A DNA stretch of 64,000 bases. Source: Vibrio renipiscarius. Lineage in GTDB: Bacteria; Pseudomonadota; Gammaproteobacteria; Enterobacterales; Vibrionaceae. Position 1 is the first letter of the stretch; the number at the start of each line of letters is the position of its first letter. A program made the translations under genes and the position numbers. Under the pieces are notes generated by a model that had not been told where the DNA came from, did not search any database, and saw only the letters and a list, made by a program, of their open reading frames with translations. The DNA is taken from contig NZ_JTKH01000003.1 of NCBI RefSeq assembly GCF_000827885.1, positions 248,001 to 312,000 of the forward strand, written 5' to 3'. This document shows, piece after piece, positions 25,410-34,116 of this stretch.

Positions 25410-26354
25410 ATGCGTCAAGTTAGTCCAAAATTACAAACATGGTTAGAGAACTTTAACATCGCGGTAGGCCAACTGATTGAAAACGGTTTTAAACCAACAG
25501 CAACAAACGCTCGTGAAGGTTTAGCGAATTTAACCAAAGGGTTAGTCACCGATATTCCGGCCGTTGCTTGGGTACAAGATGATTTAGTCGCAGGTGAAGC
25601 GTACAACGTTCCAGTGCGTATCTACCATCCAGGTCCTGAAACGGCATTGCCTGTACTGGTTTATTACCACGGCGGTGGCCACATGGCTGGTAGCGTTACG
25701 GTTTACGATCCTATCTGCCGTAAGTTAGCACTCGCGACGAAACACATTGTGGTCGCCGTTGATTACCGCCTTGCGCCTGAGTGTCCTTACCCTGCGGGTA
25801 TTGTGGATGCATACACAGTGGTCAGCAACCTATGGGCAACACTAGATGGCCGTGAGCTGAAATACTTACCAACGCTTTCTATTGCCGGAGATTCTGGTGG
25901 CGGCGCTCTGGTCGCGAGTGTCAGTGCCCAAGCGCAGTTTGATGAAAACGTTTCTATTACCAAGCAAGTGATGCTTTATCCAAGTCTCGATTACACGATG
26001 GACAGTGCTTCAATGGAAGAAAATGCGACAGGCTATCTACTACAAAAAGGGAAGATTGCTTGGTACTTCGATAACTACTTCCATAACAATGAAGATCGTC
26101 GCGAAGCATCGCCACTGTATCAACCAATGACGGCGCAACTGCCAGCTACATTGATGATGACTGCAGAGTTTTGCCCACTGCGTGACGAGGGTATTGCCTA
26201 TGCAGAAATGGCGCAAAGTGCAGGAGCGCATGTTGAGCACTACCACTTCAATGACATGATCCATACCTTCCTTAATATGGAAGATCTGGTCAAAGAAGAG
26301 TGCGATACCGTTTACCAAAAAATCAGTGCATTCCTAAACTCAGCACACGCCTAA
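25410..26354 (+). CDS. Alpha/beta-hydrolase esterase, hormone-sensitive-lipase family
   Basis: A 314-residue cytoplasmic esterase (no signal peptide). The HSL-family oxyanion motif is YYHGGGHMAGS, the nucleophile Ser lies in AGDSGGGALVA, the acid is the Asp of CPLRDEGIAYAE, and the His is in DMIHTFLNM. Such enzymes hydrolyse short-chain acyl esters. AAGGAGG lies directly upstream of ATG 25410, nine bp from the MFS stop codon. With the MFS carrier and porin it suggests uptake of a small ester and its cleavage inside the cell to feed the CoA-transferase pathway; this is inference from neighbourhood. Confidence 0.87.
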   Translation: MRQVSPKLQTWLENFNIAVGQLIENGFKPTATNAREGLANLTKGLVTDIPAVAWVQDDLVAGEAYNVPVRIYHPGPETALPVLVYYHGGGHMAGSVTVYDPICRKLALATKHIVVAVDYRLAPECPYPAGIVDAYTVVSNLWATLDGRELKYLPTLSIAGDSGGGALVASVSAQAQFDENVSITKQVMLYPSLDYTMDSASMEENATGYLLQKGKIAWYFDNYFHNNEDRREASPLYQPMTAQLPATLMMTAEFCPLRDEGIAYAEMAQSAGAHVEHYHFNDMIHTFLNMEDLVKEECDTVYQKISAFLNSAHA

Positions 26355-26441
26355 ATAAGTACCCTCTTAAACTTGGTGCTTACTTCTGACCCTCATATGG
26401 GTAACTCCCTGAAGTAAGCACCCTATTACACGGAAATTAAT

Positions 26442-27704
26442 ATGAAAGCGCATACGTTATTTTTAACGGTAGCGGGGCTTTGTTCGTCTTTTGCTAACCA
26501 GGCCGCCATTGTGGAACTCAATGATGACATCAAATTAGACTGGGGAATGGATGCTTATATTCGCGGCCATGCCATCGATGCTAGCGATGAAGAAAGCAGC
26601 AATGGCTACACCAGCAGAGTTCGCGTAAAAACCAACCTCATTTTTTCTGATGGCTGGTCAATCAATACACGCTGGCAAGGCTACTACGATTGGTCTGGTG
26701 ACCGACGTCATAGCGGGGGCGCTGGCAGTAACTATACTGATGGCAGCAATGCCGATGGCCTATCGATGGACTTAGGTTTTGTACAATATGCTGATCAAGG
26801 CTTGGTGCTCAGAGCCGGCCGCCAACGTGCCGATTGGGCGTACGGTTTCAATATTGAAAATGATCGCCGTGATCGCTTATTGGCCATGAAATCCTATCAA
26901 TATGGTAATAACGACCAAATCAGCCTACTCGGCATTTACGATCTCCGTTTTGCCGAAAGTGAATATGAGTCAAGTTTAGATGTTTATGACGATGTTCACA
27001 TGTACGCACTCGCGGCCGTTGGCAGCCATGGCGTAGTCGATTGGGGCATGCTTTGGGCCTACTTCGACGGGGGTGAAGGTAATATTGGCGACGCAGCGTC
27101 AGGCATTCCACAAGCGGGCTACGGCATTGATTACTTCCACAACATTTCACCTTTCATCAATGTCGCAGTGAATGACTTTTCGGTAAAAGCCGCCGCAAAC
27201 GTTATTTTGTCAGACTCAACCGACAAAAATGGCTACCACACTACTTGGGGTAAAGATGGCTTAGCCGGTTTTTTTGAAACAAGCTATCAATTAACCCCAG
27301 CCGTGAAGCTGCAAGCGCAAGCCATTGGTTTTATTGATGGTGGTTTGGTTGGCCGTGGTTTTGATACTTACTCTGGCCTAATTAATAACAGCGATCGTAA
27401 TGACCCAAGTCCAATTTCGCGTCAATTCTTTGGTGGTTTAGGTCATGAGAATAACGATGGTCAACTGTATGCGGCGCGTATCGATTGGCAAGCCTCTGAC
27501 CAATGGAACATCAAATTTGCGGGCGGGCAAATGAATATTGATCACAACCTTGGTAGTGATACCGATTTAGAAGCCACCTTCTTAGATCTCAGCACACAAT
27601 ATCAATGGAGCAAGTTTACTGACTTTGTGGTGCAAATGAGTTGGGCAGATAAGGATATTGATGATCTCGCCGTCATGGCGATGGTGAACATCAAATACAA
27701 TTAA
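26442..27704 (+). CDS. Outer-membrane porin-like beta-barrel protein
   Basis: A 420-residue protein with a Sec signal peptide (MKAHTLFLTVAGLCSSFANQA, cleaved near residue 21) followed by alternating hydrophobic/polar strands rich in Tyr, Trp, Asp and Gly. These are typical of substrate-specific porins (OprD/alginate-porin-like). Repeated strand ends such as YIRGHAID, WGMLWAYFDGG and KFAGGQMNIDHN support a barrel. It ends KYN rather than in the common terminal Phe. It follows the esterase by 87 bp and is closed by a terminator at 27750-27785, so it is the last gene of the cluster. It probably lets the cluster's substrate across the outer membrane. Confidence 0.75.
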   Translation: MKAHTLFLTVAGLCSSFANQAAIVELNDDIKLDWGMDAYIRGHAIDASDEESSNGYTSRVRVKTNLIFSDGWSINTRWQGYYDWSGDRRHSGGAGSNYTDGSNADGLSMDLGFVQYADQGLVLRAGRQRADWAYGFNIENDRRDRLLAMKSYQYGNNDQISLLGIYDLRFAESEYESSLDVYDDVHMYALAAVGSHGVVDWGMLWAYFDGGEGNIGDAASGIPQAGYGIDYFHNISPFINVAVNDFSVKAAANVILSDSTDKNGYHTTWGKDGLAGFFETSYQLTPAVKLQAQAIGFIDGGLVGRGFDTYSGLINNSDRNDPSPISRQFFGGLGHENNDGQLYAARIDWQASDQWNIKFAGGQMNIDHNLGSDTDLEATFLDLSTQYQWSKFTDFVVQMSWADKDIDDLAVMAMVNIKYN

Positions 27705-27749
27705 CGTTGGGTAGTTCTCTGCGATAAGAACTAAATAAGACGAAATATC

Positions 27750-27785
27750 AATGACGCTACCTGCTCTTGGCTAGCGTCATTTTTG
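27750..27785 (+). terminator. Terminator after the porin gene
   Basis: ATGACGCTA (27751-27759) pairs with TAGCGTCAT (27772-27780) and continues into TTTTG, about 45 bp past the porin stop codon. Confidence 0.85.
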
Positions 27786-28329
27786 TATCCATCACTCGTT
27801 AATTGTGCATTCCTCCGCCTCTGTGATGAATGAATGACTTCTGACTAAAATATCAGCATCAATCCCCGTTGGTTTGTGTAATAAATCGTCATAATTTCTC
27901 TCTATCAGCTACCGCTCGCCTTCTATTTGCAGTAAAAGTCGCCTCGTAACGTCACTTCTGGCCGATCTAGAACCTCTTTAGCATCACTCAGCGGTTCTTT
28001 ATTGTTAACAGAACGACACATTTGTTGCCTTTCATTGCTGATCATTCGCATGCATAACGACCACGACGAAAGACACTAACAAAGTGATGCCTCATGACTT
28101 TTATCTAGTAATTAAGTGGTAGTTTCCAGTCTATTTTATGCAATAAACATTCATTAATTGTGTCGAGTTATGTTTATCTTCTGAATTTTGTTCACATTTT
28201 AAAAGAAAGAGCAACACAACATCACAGCAACAAATAAACAGAACATGAAACACTTATGAATAAATACATCAATAAGAGTCAGAATATTAATAGAAGCACC
28301 TCAAAGAAATCCCTCCGTCGAGCGTTAAC

Positions 28330-28371
28330 GTGATTTCAATCAAATAAAAGGTTCGCTGAGCTCATTACATT
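28330..28371 (+). promoter_or_regulatory. Class II FNR-dependent promoter of the dms operon
   Basis: GTGATTTCAATCAA (28330-28343) matches the FNR consensus TTGAT-N4-ATCAA at nine of ten bases. TACATT at 28366-28371 sits exactly where the -10 box falls if the FNR site is centred at -41.5, giving a start near 28378 and a leader of about 100 nt. This predicts activation without oxygen. Confidence 0.7.
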
Positions 28372-28480
28372 CTCTGTTAGCAAAAGTTTGTTAAAAAACG
28401 TCATTTAATGAAATTTAAACAAAGCTTTTCGTGAGCATAAATAATCAAAAATATAAATATTCATTCATTATGGAACTCAT

Positions 28481-30916
28481 ATGAAGAACTGGATTAATGA
28501 AGCAATTTTGTCGCCTATGAAGCGCCGCACGTTTATGAAGTGGGGAGCAGCTGTCGGTGGAACAACAGCTGCTGTTGGTATGGGTTTACCATTAAAAGCC
28601 GCCGCCGCAGAGGCAACAACGCAACAAGATGGCGAAACGAAAACGGTTTGGTCTGCCTGTATGGTGAACTGTGGTAGTCGTTGTGCGCTGCGTGTACACA
28701 CTAAAGACGGTGTGATCACACAAATCGAAACCGACAACCGTGGTGATGACAACGGCGAATTTGGCACCCACCAAATCCGTGCGTGTCTACGTGGCCGTTC
28801 AATCAAACACCGCGTTTACAACCCTGATCGTCTGAAGTACCCAATGAAGCGTGTGGGTGAACGTGGCGAAGGCCGCTTCGAGCGCATCAGTTGGGATGAA
28901 GCCATGGACCTTATGGCAGATAAACTCAAGTACACCATCAAAGAATACGGTAATGATTCGATCTTCATTACTTATGGTTCAGGTACGCAAGGCTACCGCA
29001 CCGACGGTAAAGACTGCTTTAAGCGCCTGTTCAACATGATGGGTGGCTTCCTCGATTACTACGGTAACTACAGCTGGGGTCAAATCATGTTTGCCCTACC
29101 TTTCACCTATGGTGACAAAAAGGCCGCAGCTTATGGTTCGTACACGACTGAAATCGAAAACGCTGAACTATTGGTGATGTTTGGTTACAACCCTGCAGAA
29201 ACTCGTATGAGTGGCGGCGGTGAGATCCACGAACACATTAATGCACAACGTAAAAACAATGTACGCACTATCATCATTGATCCTCGTTACACTGATACCA
29301 TGTTGGGTAAAGAAGACGAATGGCTACCGATCCGCCCAGGCACTGACGCGGCATTGGTTGAAGGTATTGCACACGTATTGATCACTGAAAACTTGGTAGA
29401 CCAAGACTTCCTTGATAAATACTGCCAAGGCTACGATGAAAAATCTCTGCCAGCAAGCGCACCGAAAAATGGTCACTATAAAGCGCACATCCTAGGCCAA
29501 GGCCCAGATGGCATTGAGAAGACCCCTGCATGGGCGGCTGACATCACGGGCATTCCAGCGAAGAAAATCCAACAACTTGCGCGTGAAATTGGTACCGCAA
29601 AACCATGTTTCATCACCCAAGGTACGGGTATTCAACGTCAAGCAAACGGCGAACAAGCTTCTCGTGCGATCGTTATGCTGCCAATCTTGACGGGTAACAT
29701 TGGTCTGCCAGGCACCAACACGGGTGATATGCCAGCAAACTACAGCTACCCAGCACCACGTATCCCAGTGGGTACAAACCCTGTACAAGTTAAAGTTCCA
29801 TTCTTCAAATGGAGCGATGCGATTTGGCGTCACGAAGAAATGACGAACAAAACGGACGGTATTCAGGGCGACGAGCGCATGCGCACGCCAATTAAATTCA
29901 TCCTTGCTTACTCTGGTAACGTATTGATGAATCAACACGCTGACTTAAACCGCCAAGCCGAAATCGTCAAAGACGAGTCGCTAGCAGAGTTCATAGTGGT
30001 GTGTGATAACCATATGACGGCATCGGCACGTTATGCAGATTTGCTATTGCCAGACGTTACCACCATTGAGAACAACGAAGTCAGTTCTGATGGTTACTCG
30101 TCAGGTTCACTGGGCGGACTATTCCCACTAGTGCGTGCGATTGAGCCACTGTATGAAACACGCAGTGCATACCAAATGTGTGCAGAGCTATCTAAGCGCT
30201 TTGGCCTATACGACCAGTACACCGAAGGTCGCGACCGTGAACAGTGGTTGGAATACTTGTATAGCGAGCGCATGAAGCAAGATCCAAACATTCCTTCACT
30301 GGAAGATCTGCGTAAAGACGGTCCTTACACCGTGGTGGCACCAAAAGAAGGCCGTATCGCGCTGGAAGATTTCCGTAAAGATCCAAAGGCAAATCCAGTC
30401 GGTACCCCATCTGGCCTAATCGAAATTTACTCGACCAAGCTAGAAACGATTACCAAAGAATGGGATATCGAAGACGGTGATGTCATTTCTCCACTGCCAC
30501 AGTACGTGACAACATGGGAAAGCCATTTGGACCCGAAAACAGAGCAGTTCCCGCTGCAACTGTTCGGTTACCACACCAAAGGCCGTACACACTCGACTTA
30601 CCACAATATCCCATGGCTACGTGAAGTCGTGTTCGATGGTATTTGGATGAACCCGATGGATGCGGCAAAACGCAACCTGAAGAGCGGCGATTTTGTTAAG
30701 GTCTTCAACGACCGTGGTGAAATCCGTGTTGCAATCAAAGTGACTCCGCGCATCATGCCGGGCGTAACAGCAATGGGCCAAGGTGCTTGGTATAGCCCTG
30801 ACAAGAAAGGCGTTGACCAAGGCGGTTGTATCAACTCGCTAACGTCACAACGTGCGACCCCGTTATCAAAAGGTAACGCACAGCACACCATTCTTGTTGA
30901 AGTTGCTAAAGCGTAA
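28481..30916 (+). CDS. dmsA: DMSO reductase catalytic subunit DmsA (molybdopterin, Tat-exported)
   Basis: An 811-residue terminal reductase that reduces dimethyl sulfoxide or related S- and N-oxides in anaerobic respiration. A twin-arginine signal, RRTFMKWG at residues 15-22, directs the folded enzyme across the membrane. The 4Fe-4S ligands are Cys60, Cys64, Cys68 and Cys102 (CMVNCGSRC, RACLRG). The Mo ligand is probably Ser198 in GNYSWGQ, as in DmsA. Long blocks such as YNPDRLKYPMKRVG and SASAPKNGHYKA are nearly identical to E. coli DmsA as I recall it. It heads dmsABC under an FNR-type promoter. Substrate choice among DMSO, TMAO and others is not set by sequence. Confidence 0.93.
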   Translation: MKNWINEAILSPMKRRTFMKWGAAVGGTTAAVGMGLPLKAAAAEATTQQDGETKTVWSACMVNCGSRCALRVHTKDGVITQIETDNRGDDNGEFGTHQIRACLRGRSIKHRVYNPDRLKYPMKRVGERGEGRFERISWDEAMDLMADKLKYTIKEYGNDSIFITYGSGTQGYRTDGKDCFKRLFNMMGGFLDYYGNYSWGQIMFALPFTYGDKKAAAYGSYTTEIENAELLVMFGYNPAETRMSGGGEIHEHINAQRKNNVRTIIIDPRYTDTMLGKEDEWLPIRPGTDAALVEGIAHVLITENLVDQDFLDKYCQGYDEKSLPASAPKNGHYKAHILGQGPDGIEKTPAWAADITGIPAKKIQQLAREIGTAKPCFITQGTGIQRQANGEQASRAIVMLPILTGNIGLPGTNTGDMPANYSYPAPRIPVGTNPVQVKVPFFKWSDAIWRHEEMTNKTDGIQGDERMRTPIKFILAYSGNVLMNQHADLNRQAEIVKDESLAEFIVVCDNHMTASARYADLLLPDVTTIENNEVSSDGYSSGSLGGLFPLVRAIEPLYETRSAYQMCAELSKRFGLYDQYTEGRDREQWLEYLYSERMKQDPNIPSLEDLRKDGPYTVVAPKEGRIALEDFRKDPKANPVGTPSGLIEIYSTKLETITKEWDIEDGDVISPLPQYVTTWESHLDPKTEQFPLQLFGYHTKGRTHSTYHNIPWLREVVFDGIWMNPMDAAKRNLKSGDFVKVFNDRGEIRVAIKVTPRIMPGVTAMGQGAWYSPDKKGVDQGGCINSLTSQRATPLSKGNAQHTILVEVAKA

Positions 30917-30928
30917 GGAAAATAACAA

Positions 30929-31555
30929 ATGACTCAATACGGTTTCCACGTTGATACCAGCAAGTGTACTGGTTGCAAAACGTGTCAGGTTTCTTGTAAA
31001 GATAAAGGCGATCTGCCTGTTGGCGTAAACTGGCGTCGTGTATACGAATACGCAGGCGGTGACTGGCTACAGCATGAAGACGGCACTTACTCAAACGATG
31101 TATTTGCTTACTACATGTCGATCAGTTGTAACCACTGTAGCAATCCAGCGTGTACCAAAGCCTGCCCAACGGGTGCAATGCACAAGCGTGAAGAAGACGG
31201 CCTTGTGGTCGTGAACGAAGACGTGTGTGTGGGTTGTCGTTACTGTGAAATGGCGTGTCCTTACGGCGCACCGCAGTACAACCCAGAGAAAAAGCACATG
31301 ACCAAGTGTGACGGTTGTTACGAGCGCATTGGCACAGGCCAAGATCCAGTTTGTGTGGAATCTTGCCCACTGCGTGCGATTGACTTCGGTCCGATCGAAG
31401 AGCTACGTGCGAAATTTGGTGACCGTGCAGATATCGCACCACTACCCGATCCACGCCTAACCAGCCCGAACCTTATCATCAGCACTTGTTCAAACAGCAA
31501 GTTAACTGGCGATAAGACCGGTAGCATTCAAAACCCAACGGAGGTGGGAGAATGA
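30929..31555 (+). CDS. dmsB: DMSO reductase iron-sulfur subunit DmsB
   Basis: A 208-residue electron-transfer subunit with four 4Fe-4S clusters. The cysteine groups are CTGCKTCQVSC near residue 13, CNHCSNPACTKACP near 68, CVGCRYCEMACP near 101 and CDGCYERI with CVESCP near 130-148. It passes electrons from DmsC-bound menaquinol to the DmsA cofactor on the periplasmic face. It begins 12 bp after dmsA with AAGGAAAA as ribosome-binding site and overlaps dmsC by four bases (ATGA), showing tight cotranslation. Confidence 0.94.
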   Translation: MTQYGFHVDTSKCTGCKTCQVSCKDKGDLPVGVNWRRVYEYAGGDWLQHEDGTYSNDVFAYYMSISCNHCSNPACTKACPTGAMHKREEDGLVVVNEDVCVGCRYCEMACPYGAPQYNPEKKHMTKCDGCYERIGTGQDPVCVESCPLRAIDFGPIEELRAKFGDRADIAPLPDPRLTSPNLIISTCSNSKLTGDKTGSIQNPTEVGE

Positions 31556-32394
31556 GCCAGTTATCACTCGTCTTCTTTACAGTACTTGCACAAAGCGCTG
31601 TCGGCATGTTCATTGCGCTTGGTTTGATTGAAATGCTATTCAAGCCAAACGAAAAAGCCATGACGCGCAGCTTCATGGCCGTATTTGTCCTACTGGGTGT
31701 GGGTGCGATTGCCTCGGTTACGCACCTTGGCCAACCTTTCCGTATGTTCAACGTCATGTTTGGCTTGGCACACGGCAGCGCACTGAGCCTTGAGATTGTC
31801 GGCCTGAGCTTGTTTGGTGGTGCGGGTGCTGCATACACGGGCATGCGTCTGTTTAACATCATGCCTGCGATGCGCAAGCTTGTGCTACCAGCGGCGATGA
31901 TATTAGGCGTGGTCTTCATCTTAGCGATTGCCAACGTTTACACGCTAACAACCGTACCCACTTGGAACACATCGTTCACGGCATTCCAGTTCCTAATGAC
32001 CGCGGGTGTGGTTGGCCCTATCGCTGCAGCGTTGATGCTTCGTGCTCAAAAAGCAGAGATGGGTGAAATGGAAAACGTTGACAATGCATTGGCTGCGGGC
32101 GCTGCACTGTTTAGCATCATCACGCTAATGGGCTACGCCGCTTACCTAGTTTGGCTAGGTCAACTGGATATTCAACACAATCCATTTGAAGTGGTTGGCT
32201 ACTCATTCGAGCTTGCTATGTTGCGCGTAGGTGCATTGCTGATCGGTCTGCTTCTGATCCTTGTCAGCGCGCTTAAGCGTTGTGAGAAAGCCATGTTTGC
32301 CGCGCTGATTGCCTTCATTCTTGTGCTGGCATCAGAATTTATGGGCCGTGCCTTTTTCTACGATGTTTACATCAGCGCAAGCGCAGGCATGTAA
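31552..32394 (+). CDS. dmsC: DMSO reductase membrane anchor DmsC
   Basis: A 280-residue hydrophobic protein with about eight TM segments that anchors DmsAB and oxidises menaquinol. The opening MSQLSLVFFTVLAQSAVGMF is typical of DmsC. The loop HLGQPFRMFN after the second segment and RAFFYDVY near the C-terminus are family features. It overlaps the dmsB stop codon by four bases. A strong terminator follows at 32431-32461, which separates the structural genes from the chaperone gene. Confidence 0.93.
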   Translation: MSQLSLVFFTVLAQSAVGMFIALGLIEMLFKPNEKAMTRSFMAVFVLLGVGAIASVTHLGQPFRMFNVMFGLAHGSALSLEIVGLSLFGGAGAAYTGMRLFNIMPAMRKLVLPAAMILGVVFILAIANVYTLTTVPTWNTSFTAFQFLMTAGVVGPIAAALMLRAQKAEMGEMENVDNALAAGAALFSIITLMGYAAYLVWLGQLDIQHNPFEVVGYSFELAMLRVGALLIGLLLILVSALKRCEKAMFAALIAFILVLASEFMGRAFFYDVYISASAGM

Positions 32395-32430
32395 TCACCC
32401 ATTGTAATAATATGATGCACTCACATCATT

Positions 32431-32461
32431 GGAAGGCTGAGTAATCAGCCTTCCCTTTTTT
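32431..32461 (+). terminator. Terminator after dmsABC
   Basis: GGAAGGCTGA (32431-32440) pairs perfectly with TCAGCCTTCC (32445-32454) over a GTAA tetraloop, followed by CTTTTTT. It is probably partial, since the chaperone gene starts 25 bp later. Confidence 0.9.
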
Positions 32462-32485
32462 GGATAACCTGTTTCTAGGTAAATT

Positions 32486-33139
32486 ATGACAGAACAACAA
32501 TTTCACACGATCGCGGGTTTATCCTTGGTAAGCCGTTTCTTCTATCAGGCTTTCCACCAAGCGCCAAGCGCTGAGTTTATTCAATCTATCTATCAAGATG
32601 ATTTAATTCAACAATGGCCACTAGAAGCGAACAACGACACATTAGAACAAGGTTTAACGCTTCTAAAACAACAACCGGACATGGCCGCAATTAACCATGA
32701 TTTTGCTGATTTATTCATCGGTCCTAACGCATTAAAAGCAGCACCATGGGCATCCGTTTACCTAACAGAAGAGCAAACGCTGTTTGGCGCACCCACCGCG
32801 GCGATTAAACAATTTTATTTGCAATTTGGTGTTGAGATTGACACCGGAGAGCATGAACCAGACGATCATATTGGCCTTATCTTCAGCTTTATTGCTCATT
32901 TGTGTGAAATGGCATTACAGCAAGATATCGCTGACGACCAATCATCCCCTCTTTTATGTGCACTAGAGAAGTTTCTGTCCGAGCATGTTCTAACATGGGC
33001 ACCGCGTATGCTGCATATTATGCGCGACGAAGCCTCGACTGATTTCTATAAAGGGATAAGCTTGGCTGCAGAAGGAACGTTACGTCAGTTCGCACAACTA
33101 ACCAAAGCGGATTACCGCATTGTGCGCTTATACCGATAA
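32486..33139 (+). CDS. dmsD: TorD/DmsD family redox-enzyme maturation chaperone
   Basis: A 217-residue all-helical cytoplasmic chaperone that binds the twin-arginine signal of DmsA and holds it until the molybdenum cofactor is inserted. The family signatures are the central HDFADLFIGPNALKAAPWASVY and the conserved GEHEPDDHIGLIFSFIAHL (E-P-D-D-H). ATG 32486 has CTAGG upstream. It lies just after dmsC and before the NapF-like gene, so it is the dedicated DmsA chaperone. Confidence 0.87.
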   Translation: MTEQQFHTIAGLSLVSRFFYQAFHQAPSAEFIQSIYQDDLIQQWPLEANNDTLEQGLTLLKQQPDMAAINHDFADLFIGPNALKAAPWASVYLTEEQTLFGAPTAAIKQFYLQFGVEIDTGEHEPDDHIGLIFSFIAHLCEMALQQDIADDQSSPLLCALEKFLSEHVLTWAPRMLHIMRDEASTDFYKGISLAAEGTLRQFAQLTKADYRIVRLYR

Positions 33140-33208
33140 GCGCGCACAATCGTGAGATCACAGAGCATGCTCGATCACCGATACGATTACTGAAAAAAAG
33201 CGAAGGTC

Positions 33209-33778
33209 ATGGCGGAAAAAAGCGAAAAGTATTACCAAGCCGTAATGGAACACAAACAGATAAGCCGCCGTGGGCTCTTCCGTGGGCTCTTATCTGGCGC
33301 ACAGAAAACGCACCAACAGGCGGTGATTGAGTCTTTTACTCGCCTGGTCGCAAGGCCACCTAGCGCGGTCGATGAATCTTCGCTGAGTAAGTTATGTGAT
33401 GGGTGTGGGCTATGTGAACAAGCCTGTCCGCAGCATGTGATCAGCATGATTGCGGGCAAACCTGAATTGCATTTAGACTGTAATTTTTGTACTCACTGCG
33501 GTGAATGCCAGCGTGCTTGTCCGACATTAGCGCTGTCCAACAATTGCGCTTCAACTGGCGTTATCCCGGAATTTAGTAGCGCTTGCCGCCGCCTACTTTA
33601 TGGCTACTGCGATATGTGCGCAGAAGAATGCCCACAACAGGCGATCAGCCTTGAAGAAAAGCGCCCTAGCGCACTCAGTGATAAATGCAATGGTTGTGGC
33701 CAGTGTCGTACGGCCTGCCCAATGGGAGCAATCAGCTACACGCTTCACCCTATCATTCCCATCACCGCGATAGAATAA
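33209..33778 (+). CDS. napF: NapF-like 4Fe-4S ferredoxin
   Basis: A 189-residue cytoplasmic iron-sulfur protein with four cysteine groups: CDGCGLCEQACP near residue 63, CNFCTHCGECQRACP near 91, CDMCAEECP near 132, and CNGCGQCRTACP near 160. The N-terminal RRGLFRGLLSG resembles the start of NapF proteins. NapF helps mature periplasmic nitrate reductase. Here no nap genes are adjacent, so it probably serves DmsA maturation, perhaps inserting or repairing its cluster. GAAGGT precedes ATG 33209. Confidence 0.85.
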   Translation: MAEKSEKYYQAVMEHKQISRRGLFRGLLSGAQKTHQQAVIESFTRLVARPPSAVDESSLSKLCDGCGLCEQACPQHVISMIAGKPELHLDCNFCTHCGECQRACPTLALSNNCASTGVIPEFSSACRRLLYGYCDMCAEECPQQAISLEEKRPSALSDKCNGCGQCRTACPMGAISYTLHPIIPITAIE

Positions 33779-33807
33779 ACTCAAGTCATAGCCAAGATCC
33801 CGCGAAT

Positions 33808-33831
33808 ACCTCATTGACGTCACAATGAGGT
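33808..33831 (+). terminator. Hairpin after the napF-like gene
   Basis: ACCTCATTG (33808-33816) pairs perfectly with CAATGAGGT (33823-33831), 30 bp past the stop codon. No T-run follows, so it may be a weak terminator or 3'-end stabiliser. Confidence 0.4.
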
Positions 33832-34062
33832 TAACGCCACGCTCAAACTCCCCTGCCTGATTTTTACCGCCTTCCACCAAGACACCTTTATTATCAAGCC
33901 CTTTACGGCATGCCTTGCATTGTAGGAATGAACTTATTAGAGGACCGATTCGTACATCAGGTTAGCTCGGCTTTTGGTATAGCGCTTGCTTATCGCTTGT
34001 ATAGTGCAATATTAGCATGCAGGAATACGCAACTCCTCAAATAGGTATATAGTTCTTCTAGG

Positions 34063-34082
34063 CGTTCAATTGTGATTGAACG
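34063..34082 (+). promoter_or_regulatory. Palindromic site upstream of the Dyp peroxidase gene
   Basis: CGTTCAAT (34063-34070) and ATTGAACG (34075-34082) are a perfect 8-bp dyad with a four-base spacer, 35 bp before the start codon. It could be a repressor operator or a leader hairpin. The regulator is not identified. Confidence 0.45.
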
Positions 34083-34116
34083 AAGTTTAGGTAATGGATG
34101 ATTATAAGGGCTTTTT

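Larger units (their letters stand above)
27705..28480. other. Long AT-rich intergenic region upstream of dmsA
   Basis: 776 bp without a supportable gene. It contains the porin terminator on the left and the FNR-type promoter of the dms operon on the right (28330-28371). The middle, about 27800-28300, shows no clear hairpin-plus-T-run or reading frame. Its length leaves room for further anaerobic regulators or a small RNA. Confidence 0.5.
33779..34116. other. Intergenic region between the dms operon and the Dyp peroxidase gene
   Basis: It holds the hairpin at 33808-33831 and the dyad at 34063-34082. I see no further gene on either strand. Confidence 0.5.

Noticed and set aside
27800..28320. 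Possible small gene in the long region before dmsA
   Set aside because: No reading frame with a ribosome-binding site or protein-like composition was found on either strand.
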